The notes under the pieces: model-generated
Told to the model about the DNA's origin: nothing
Database searches by the model: none
Seen by the model: the letters and a program-made list of their open reading frames with translations, nothing else
Position numbers and translations under genes: made by a program
NCBI GenBank assembly: GCA_016931935.1
Contig: JAFGDW010000235.1
Coordinates: 1-32,116 of the forward strand
Direction: 5' to 3'
Source: Candidatus Zhuqueibacterota bacterium
GTDB taxonomy: Bacteria; Zhuqueibacterota; Zhuqueibacteria; Thermofontimicrobiales; Thiofontviventaceae
Length of the DNA: 32,116 bases
Part shown: positions 26,204 to 32,116 of the stretch, in pieces
How positions within the stretch are numbered: position 1 is the first letter of the stretch
Layout: every line of letters starts with the position of its first letter

Positions 26204-27631
26204 TTAACTCTCCGCCTCCCCGATCACATGAATTTTCATCAAATTGGTAGTCCCCTTAATGTATAAGGGTGCTCCTAACAAAATAATAACAACGTCCCCA
26301 CGTTTGACAAACTTTTTTTCTAAAAGCATTTTTTCTGTTGCAGTGACAATTTCATCGGTGCTCGCCAGCAAATCCATATGCATGGGAATCACTCCCCACG
26401 AAAGATTAAGCTGATACCGGACCAGTTCCGATGGCGTGCAGGCAATAATGTTGGTAGCAGGCCGGTGCCGGGCGACCATCAATGCCGTAAATCCGGATGT
26501 TGTGAATGTCACGATCGCCTTTGCGCCCAGCTTGTCTGATGCATCACAGGCCGAGTAGCTGATTGCATCGGGAATCGAGCGACAATCGGATGTATCAAGA
26601 TAATGTGTCACTTTGCTATCCACATCATCAGCTTCCGCCGCTTCGATAATACGCGACATGGTTTCCACAGTGACTACCGGATACTCTCCGACAGCGGTTT
26701 CGGCGGAAAGCATCACTGCATCCGTGCCGTCAAAAATAGCATTGGCCACGTCAGACACCTCTGCGCGTGTCGGTCGCGCATGAACCTTCATTGATTCCAG
26801 CATTTGTGTAGCGGTGATAACCGGCTTGCCCATGTGGCGTGCTAAACGGATAATTCGTTTTTGCAAGGGTGGCACGGTTTCCAGTGGCAACTCAACACCG
26901 AGATCGCCACGGGCAACCATCACACCATCGGCTTCTCGGATAATTTCGTCCAGTTGATTGATTGCCTCAGGCTTTTCCAGTTTGGCAACCACTTTAATGT
27001 CGGAACCATGTTCACGGATTATATCTTTTACAACCGTAATATCTGATGGTTTACGGACAAACGACATTGCAACCCAATCGACACCCTGTTCAATCCCGAA
27101 AGACAGATCCGCCCGATCCTTTTCCGTTAGTGATGGCTGACTGATGGCCACATTCGGCAGATTAATTCCTTTATGATCGGATAGCACCCCACCTTCTTCA
27201 ACACGACAGATAACCCGGTCGTCATCCACTTTTTCGACGCGTAGTAAAATCAAGCCATCATCCAGCAATATACGGTCGCCGGGCTGTATATCCCTGGGAA
27301 GATCGGCATATGACGTCGAAATCTGATCTGCTGTTCCCAGACAGTCCTGCACAACAATTGTAACATGGGCGCCGGTTTGTAGTTGAACCGATCCATTTTT
27401 CATTTTTCCGACACGGAGTTTCGGACCCTGTAAATCCTGCAACAGTGCAATCGGACGATTTAACGGACCAGCGACTTGCCGAATAATGCGAATCACATGG
27501 GCATGCTCATCATAACTTCCATGTGAAAAATTCAATCGAGCAACATCCATGCCGGCTTCAATTAATCGTTTAATCATTTTTTCGGAACTGGTCGCCGGTC
27601 CAATGGTGCATACAATTTTTGTTCGTCGCAT
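26204..27631 (-). CDS. pyk: Pyruvate kinase
   Basis: Catalyses phosphoenolpyruvate + ADP to pyruvate + ATP, the last step of glycolysis. The 475 residues fit bacterial Pyk without the extra C-terminal domain. The N-terminal TKIVCTIGPA leads to R32, N34 and S36 in ARLNFSHG. The B domain spans about 72-165. K217 (AKLEKPE) is the catalytic lysine, with metal ligands E219 and D243 in VARGDLGVE. ATQMLESM and FDGTDAVMLSAETAVGEYP close the active site. A GGAG site lies ten bases before the ATG. The aminotransferase-like gene ends 50 bp upstream on the same strand, so the two may be cotranscribed. Identification is secure. Confidence 0.96.
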   Translation of the reverse strand: MRRTKIVCTIGPATSSEKMIKRLIEAGMDVARLNFSHGSYDEHAHVIRIIRQVAGPLNRPIALLQDLQGPKLRVGKMKNGSVQLQTGAHVTIVVQDCLGTADQISTSYADLPRDIQPGDRILLDDGLILLRVEKVDDDRVICRVEEGGVLSDHKGINLPNVAISQPSLTEKDRADLSFGIEQGVDWVAMSFVRKPSDITVVKDIIREHGSDIKVVAKLEKPEAINQLDEIIREADGVMVARGDLGVELPLETVPPLQKRIIRLARHMGKPVITATQMLESMKVHARPTRAEVSDVANAIFDGTDAVMLSAETAVGEYPVVTVETMSRIIEAAEADDVDSKVTHYLDTSDCRSIPDAISYSACDASDKLGAKAIVTFTTSGFTALMVARHRPATNIIACTPSELVRYQLNLSWGVIPMHMDLLASTDEIVTATEKMLLEKKFVKRGDVVIILLGAPLYIKGTTNLMKIHVIGEAES

Positions 27632-27681
27632 AAATCATCGTCTCCATGTTCTCATATCAAAGGGGAATATCATAAAAATTA

Positions 27682-28773
27682 TTAATCCAGCTCGTACTTA
27701 TCAATGCGCATTCCTGCCGGTATTTTGCGCAAGCCACGATAAATATCCCAATAATGCCGCCGGGCATCTGCAAAAGTCTGGAACAACGGGTGAGAGCTAT
27801 CCCAGCGATGTACGGCACAAACCTCATTTCGACTATTTACAAGATGCAACTCCTGGCAGCGATTGAGTATTCCGGCAGTACCGATGCTACAAACAGTTAC
27901 TAATTCGTTTCGTTGCACTGCTTGAAGCAGGCGACCGTAACTTATATCTTGTTCCAATACATTGACGCCCATTTCCTGTAAAATGGATACTATTCCCTGA
28001 ATGGTGACCGATGGCAGGATTAACGGACTTTCCGGTATTTTCACAACTGTTCCATCGCGAAATGCAAACAGACAGCACGATGTATCCCATTCGGTAATTA
28101 AGCGTTCTTCCAGCGGTTTGTGTACCTGATCATCAAGCAATAATGCTGTGGCTGCGTCTGGAACAATTGCGCGAGCCATATCCACAGATTTTATGCTCAT
28201 CAGATAATTTGCCGATAGTTTTAAACATCCGGTGCCATTAATTTTTACGGCGCGCACAACATTTGGCACCACGACTCCCTTGTAAGGCTCACCGAGATAG
28301 CTGTCGTACCTGCATACGACCGCACGTATCGATGGCCGCGCCGGGAATGTCACCCCAATCGATTGATCTTCATCAACAGTGAACGGGCGCAAATACCCCT
28401 GGGCTTCGGTATCAGCCATTTCTTCGAAAAAAGGCCGCATAGCTTTGTGCTCAAAAAAATGCCGGACGAAAATGTGTTCCAGCTTATCCGCGCTTGGGAC
28501 TAAATGCTGTTGATTACGTGACAGGTTGAACGCGATTCCCTGCTGGAACCGCTGTAAATTCATATCCCAATTCAGAAAAATAATTTCCAATGCGCCGGCT
28601 TCATTACGCCGGCAAAAGAAACGAATACCTTCAAATGTAAGAAACATGCCGTAATGAATCGATTTGGAAACCGCAGTGGTTTTTGCATCACCCGGTAACA
28701 TTTCAAAATGGTCATCGATAATGTCGTAACACATTTGATGAGAGGCCCATTTGATCCCCTCAAAGCCAGCCAT
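27682..28773 (-). CDS. Class-IV (branched-chain type) aminotransferase-like protein
   Basis: A 363-residue protein with the fold-type-IV PLP layout of branched-chain aminotransferases. QGYLRPF (about 126-131) matches the YIRP substrate segment. TGCLKLSANY (K185) matches the PLP-lysine motif GTGxxKxxGNY, although the usual GG is SA. ALLLDDQVHKPLEERLI, SPLILPSVTIQGIVSIL and SIGTAGILN match the catalytic-Glu region, the LPGITR motif and the GTAA phosphate loop. Several residues differ from the consensus, so substrate choice may differ or activity may be lost. AGGAG lies seven bases before the ATG. It precedes pyk by 50 bp. Confidence 0.7.
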   Translation of the reverse strand: MAGFEGIKWASHQMCYDIIDDHFEMLPGDAKTTAVSKSIHYGMFLTFEGIRFFCRRNEAGALEIIFLNWDMNLQRFQQGIAFNLSRNQQHLVPSADKLEHIFVRHFFEHKAMRPFFEEMADTEAQGYLRPFTVDEDQSIGVTFPARPSIRAVVCRYDSYLGEPYKGVVVPNVVRAVKINGTGCLKLSANYLMSIKSVDMARAIVPDAATALLLDDQVHKPLEERLITEWDTSCCLFAFRDGTVVKIPESPLILPSVTIQGIVSILQEMGVNVLEQDISYGRLLQAVQRNELVTVCSIGTAGILNRCQELHLVNSRNEVCAVHRWDSSHPLFQTFADARRHYWDIYRGLRKIPAGMRIDKYELD

Positions 28774-28993
28774 AGGTCGTCTCCTGTTCTTTAAATATTC
28801 GTTTGGAGGAGGGTAACGTCAATCAGATATTATTTATATGAATCTGTTCGCTTGTAACCGTCTTTCACCTGAATATTGGTAATTAATTTCACATTAGATT
28901 TTTTAGTCTGAAATAAATTCTTGACTGTTAGCCCATTATGTAGTATTTTGAAAACAAGATTATTGGTAACGTAAAAATAACAATGGAACATGT

Positions 28994-29221
28994 ATGAACA
29001 GAATTTCAATTTCTCCGAATATATGTCATGGCAAACCTGTTATTGCAGGAACACGAGTATTAGTTAGTAACATATTAGGCGCACTAGCCGCTGGTGAAAC
29101 AATAGAAGAAATATTGGAAGATTATCCCAATATTACTCGCGAAGATGTCTCTGCTGCACTTCAATTCGGTAGTGAACTATCGAATTTTCAAACCCATGCT
29201 TATGAGAATTCCAACTCATGA
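28994..29221 (+). CDS. DUF433 antitoxin-like protein
   Basis: 75 residues with the DUF433 signature: ISISPNICHGKPVIAGTRV, then a short HTH-like part with VSNILGALAAGETIEEILEDYPNITREDVSAAL. Such proteins are paired with DUF5615 (PIN-like) toxins. Here the stop TGA overlaps the ATG of the next frame by four bases (ATGA at 29218-29221), the usual arrangement. The toxin frame is broken, so the antitoxin may now be an orphan. The start ATG has a weak GGAA upstream. The 28774-28993 gap before it is AT-rich, with no other feature visible. Confidence 0.85.
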   Translation: MNRISISPNICHGKPVIAGTRVLVSNILGALAAGETIEEILEDYPNITREDVSAALQFGSELSNFQTHAYENSNS

Positions 29222-29576
29222 TTTTTTTCATCGATGAAAATTTCCCAAAATCAACCATAACTCTTTAGAATCTCGTGGGCACAAAGTTATTGATATTCGA
29301 TCGACTATTTATGAAGGATCGGATGATTTATTTATATTCGATATGGCACAAAAACAGCATGCCATTTTTTTAACTACTGACAAAGATTTTTTTCATACAA
29401 TTCCCAATTTGTATGCGCAGCATTATGGCATCATTGTAATTGCGGTGCGACAACCCAATCGGCGAAGTATTGTCAATAAGCTCCTCTTCGCATTGAATCA
29501 CTTTGACTTGTCCCAATTCAATTCAAAAGTACTCATTTTGCGTGACAATTCCTACTCAATCTATGGCGATGATTAA
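29218..29576 (+). pseudogene. DUF5615 PIN-like toxin gene, frameshifted
   Basis: The first 16 codons (MIFFIDENFPKSTITL) start the DUF5615 fold with its D-E-N metal residues and then hit TAG at 29266. From 29265 the next frame continues LESRGHKVIDIRSTIYEGSDDLF, then the TTDKDFF catalytic segment and NRRSIVNKLL, ending TAA at 29576. Adding one T in the CTCTTTAG run at 29261-29268 restores a normal ~120-residue protein. The piece usually called from the ATG at 29343 is only the C-terminal two thirds. The defect may be a true mutation or an assembly error in the T-run; the slip site has no obvious programmed-frameshift heptamer. Confidence 0.75.
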
Positions 29577-29666
29577 TCTTACCCCGCCTTGTCACCGATA
29601 ACAGATTCCCCTACAAATCACCTTCCAGTTTAAATTTCTACCCGATATTAACGGAATGAAACGTGC

Positions 29667-31727
29667 TTACTTGTTAAACTCCGCAATCGCGGCTTCCGCA
29701 GCCTCGATTAATGGTACGGATGAAATCGGTTGTCCGATCGCCTCACGCATCCACTCATTCGGCGTAACCGAGCCAATACGACACATCCGTTCCATTTCTG
29801 TGGCCAAATTGGCTTGTTTCAGATAATTTTCAACCTGAAAGGCAATTATGTAGCCTAACGGATAATCGGGCAGGTACAGCCCGGCATCGATCATATGAGA
29901 GTACACTGCAAGCAAAATTTGATCCGGGACACCAATCACCGGGGAAACATATTTATTCCAAACATCTTTAGCTATCTGTTGGACGGCTGTATTCAATTGT
30001 GCCGGCGTCGCTTTGGGATGTTCGTACATCCAACGCCAAACGTACATATCCACCAGTGCAACACTGGCAATTTCAAACGTCGACCAATAATTGTCAAGTG
30101 CACTCATATGCTCGCGCATCGGATCATTCTGCTGAATACCAAGTAGATCGAGATCGCGTGATTGGAATACGAAGGCAAATCCCTCCGTGAATGCGGTATT
30201 GGGGACACCTTGCAACAGCCAGTGGTCCATGCGGTTGAGCGAAAATACTTGCTCAACATTATGTCCCAGTTCGTGAATAGCGATATTGAAACCTTTGTAA
30301 TTCATACCGCTATCGGGAATTCGCGTGCGCAAATGTGCGTTATCCGAACGCATACCGGCGCCCATTGCATGACCAGCGCCACGGGACGGGTCGATTTCAA
30401 TTTTGCTGCTTAGAAAATTAGCAGTCGGACCATCAAAGCCGATATTCCGCAACAGGAACGGCAAATCATCCTTAAAAGCCTGCACGGTCGGATAGCGCCG
30501 GGCCACCTGGCGATCCAACTCCGCAATATCCAGATTGCTGCGAAGTTTAAAGCCGTCGTACCAAATATCGAACGGTTCAAGCGGGCGCTCAAGCCGATGT
30601 TTAATCAGACTGGCGACTTTCTGTGCCACTGGTGCTTCCAGCACAGAAATGAGCAATTGCTCGAATTCGGCTTCGGGAATTTCACGATCCAGTTCAAACT
30701 TGCGCGCCATATGCGTTGGTGTTTCCGGATAGAACGGGCCTTTTAATTTTTCGGCTTGAAAAATTGACAACAAATGTTGATAACGAGTATTTGGCTCTAA
30801 CTTATCTGAAGGAGTTCCTGTCTCTGAAGCCTCAGGCGCCCATCTCACGTCGTTAGTTCCGGGACTCCAGTCCACATCAGGATTATTGATCACCAATTTT
30901 GGAATATCCTGCCGGATGATCCGTTCCATAATGGTTTGAATCATTTTCTGCCGTTCCAGTCCATCCTTGTTGGCGTACTGAGCTTTTATTTCATCACGTA
31001 GTCCCCAATGAGAAATAAGCTTCAAGCCTGCGGGAAATAGCCGTGCTCCATCGTCTGTGAGTACACGATGCATGTAAATATTGTAATTACTGATATAATT
31101 ATCCGCCGACACATAAGCCTCAGACACTTTTTGCTGAATATCAGATGGCGCACGTGAATTAAACAATTTTACCAACCGGGCTTCGGCCCATTGCTCACGA
31201 CTCCATTCCGCACCGTGCTCCAACATGTCGGTTAATGAATGAAATGGGTAATTTAGCAGAACAACGAATGCCAGCTTGGATTGGAACATATCTTCATCAA
31301 AATGAACAAACGCATCGTAATTGGCGAACAGCATATCCACCGGATATAGCGGTCCGATATCCAGGTGCATTGGTTCTTTCAAACTACGGTCGAGTGCAAT
31401 ATTATGTCCGTAGATTTGTTCCAGATTTGCTTCAAACCGTGCGAAAGTGGCATTGAGTGTATCTGTATGTGCAATAAAATATTCATCACAAAACGCTGAA
31501 AAATCGCTGGCGGTTCCATCCGAAGTTCGCCAGAATCGTGCCACCTGGCTAACTCCCTGCTTGATTCGCGCTTCTTGTGCTGCACCATGTTTGGTCAGAA
31601 GCTTATTAACAACCTGATCCACATGTAATTGACTTGCAGTTAAAGGCTTATCCATTGTTGTTTGATCTCCCGAGCATGAAAATATGGTAATAAGTACGCC
31701 CATCATAATAATAACCGTCCAGCGCAT
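29667..31727 (-). CDS. HExxH metallopeptidase-like lipoprotein
   Basis: The start chosen at 31727 has GGAGGAG upstream and gives a lipoprotein signal peptide ending TIFSC (C18). The longer frame to 31754 would place that ribosome binding site inside the coding region. The 686-residue product is mostly helical. Near its centre is HELGH (H485, E486, H489). TEGFAF gives E515, the probable third zinc ligand 26 residues later, a gluzincin arrangement similar to M3-type peptidases. The N-terminal 300 residues are long helices with no known domain. It would act on the surface or in the periplasm. No operon partners lie beside it; the frameshifted toxin gene converges on it from the left. Confidence 0.78.
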   Translation of the reverse strand: MRWTVIIMMGVLITIFSCSGDQTTMDKPLTASQLHVDQVVNKLLTKHGAAQEARIKQGVSQVARFWRTSDGTASDFSAFCDEYFIAHTDTLNATFARFEANLEQIYGHNIALDRSLKEPMHLDIGPLYPVDMLFANYDAFVHFDEDMFQSKLAFVVLLNYPFHSLTDMLEHGAEWSREQWAEARLVKLFNSRAPSDIQQKVSEAYVSADNYISNYNIYMHRVLTDDGARLFPAGLKLISHWGLRDEIKAQYANKDGLERQKMIQTIMERIIRQDIPKLVINNPDVDWSPGTNDVRWAPEASETGTPSDKLEPNTRYQHLLSIFQAEKLKGPFYPETPTHMARKFELDREIPEAEFEQLLISVLEAPVAQKVASLIKHRLERPLEPFDIWYDGFKLRSNLDIAELDRQVARRYPTVQAFKDDLPFLLRNIGFDGPTANFLSSKIEIDPSRGAGHAMGAGMRSDNAHLRTRIPDSGMNYKGFNIAIHELGHNVEQVFSLNRMDHWLLQGVPNTAFTEGFAFVFQSRDLDLLGIQQNDPMREHMSALDNYWSTFEIASVALVDMYVWRWMYEHPKATPAQLNTAVQQIAKDVWNKYVSPVIGVPDQILLAVYSHMIDAGLYLPDYPLGYIIAFQVENYLKQANLATEMERMCRIGSVTPNEWMREAIGQPISSVPLIEAAEAAIAEFNK

Positions 31728-31901
31728 AACTTGCTCCTCCTTCTTCGGTTTCATTGTTTTAAGATTATTAAAAATATAGGTGTTATTTCACATAATGTCA
31801 AGATAAATTTTCATTGAAATCAATCATGATTATTCGTTGGATTAAATAGTATTCGTTCAACATATTATGAATTCGTGTGAACGCTTGATGTTAATAACGA
31901 C

Positions 31902-31936
31902 GTGAGGCGTTAAATGTGAAACGTGAGACGTACGAT
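31902..31936. repeat. Tandem degenerate heptamers
   Basis: Units GTGAGGC, GTTAAAT, GTGAAAC, GTGAGAC, GTACGAT in exact 7-base phase. This lies in the 31728-32116 region, which contains no gene. A further CACGTGAAACGT and a GTGAGAC unit follow at about 31970-32010. Confidence 0.65.
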
Positions 31937-32040
31937 ATTTTTACTTTTCACATAGCGCAGCAAAGCCGCACGTGAAACGTTCCTGCCGATGGCGGGATGA
32001 GATGTGAGACGCAAAAAATCTGATCTGAGTTTTTATTACG

Positions 32041-32068
32041 TTTGACATTTCACCTTTCATGTTTCACC
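32041..32068. repeat. Tandem degenerate heptamers
   Basis: Units TTTGACA, TTTCACC, TTTCATG, TTTCACC in exact 7-base phase near the window end. On the other strand they read GGTGAAA and similar words, related to the GTGAAAC unit at 31916-31922. Confidence 0.65.
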
Positions 32069-32116
32069 TTGTCTAACAGGGCTGATTGGCTGATATTAAA
32101 AAATATTTTGCACAAA

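Noticed and set aside
1-32116. tRNA, rRNA, CRISPR arrays, prophage or transposase genes
   Set aside because: No cloverleaf, rRNA-like block, regularly spaced direct repeat array or transposase motif was found by eye; the heptamer runs are too short and unspaced to be CRISPR.

Overview
The window reads as a chromosomal segment of a Gram-negative bacterium with an outer membrane: there are many Sec signal peptides, lipoproteins with a lipobox, outer-membrane beta-barrel-like proteins, and a TolC/HlyD pair. Base composition is moderate and somewhat AT-rich. Most genes carry clear AGGAG-type ribosome binding sites. Bacterial Ig-like lipoproteins, a TackOD1-type zinc-ribbon regulator and heptamer/MITE-type intergenic repeats would fit the FCB side of the tree (Calditrichota, KSB1, Marinimicrobia or similar). 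That placement is a low-confidence inference. No rRNA, tRNA, CRISPR array or transposase gene was seen.

Layout. (1) Positions 1-3512, minus strand: diaminopimelate decarboxylase lysA and a large Ig-like lipoprotein. (2) Positions 3513-7398, plus strand: a nested inverted-repeat element, a STAS-domain antagonist, an RsbU/SpoIIE-type PP2C phosphatase, and an MttB-superfamily methyltransferase placed directly behind the phosphatase. (3) Positions 7521-17403, mostly plus strand: UDP-glucose 6-dehydrogenase and then a compact cassette. The cassette contains a receiver/zinc-ribbon/GGDEF-like regulator, a processive family-2 glycosyltransferase, a TolC-like outer-membrane protein fused to a C-terminal (probably TIM-barrel) domain, a HlyD-type adaptor and a beta-propeller-like lipoprotein. 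I read this as a candidate exopolysaccharide synthesis and export system with an unusual build. The regulator has Glu in place of the phospho-accepting Asp and has lost the GGDEF catalytic motif.

(4) Positions 17540-25804, minus strand: a histidine kinase, an NtrC-type sigma-54 activator, a periplasmic coiled-coil protein and a beta-barrel protein. The last three overlap or abut. Downstream are a small lipoprotein and a large beta-barrel protein. A near-perfect sigma-54 promoter (TGGCAC-N5-TTGC) lies ahead of the small lipoprotein, so the activator probably drives that lipoprotein/barrel pair. (5) Positions 26204-32116: pyruvate kinase with a class-IV aminotransferase-like gene upstream, a DUF433/DUF5615-type toxin-antitoxin pair whose toxin gene is frameshifted, and an HExxH metallopeptidase lipoprotein.

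The intergenic regions hold two repeat classes. One is a ~130-bp MITE-like palindromic element in three copies (one cut by the window edge). The other is runs of degenerate tandem heptamers at four or more places. All functional calls come from reading motifs by eye; no database search or structure prediction was run.
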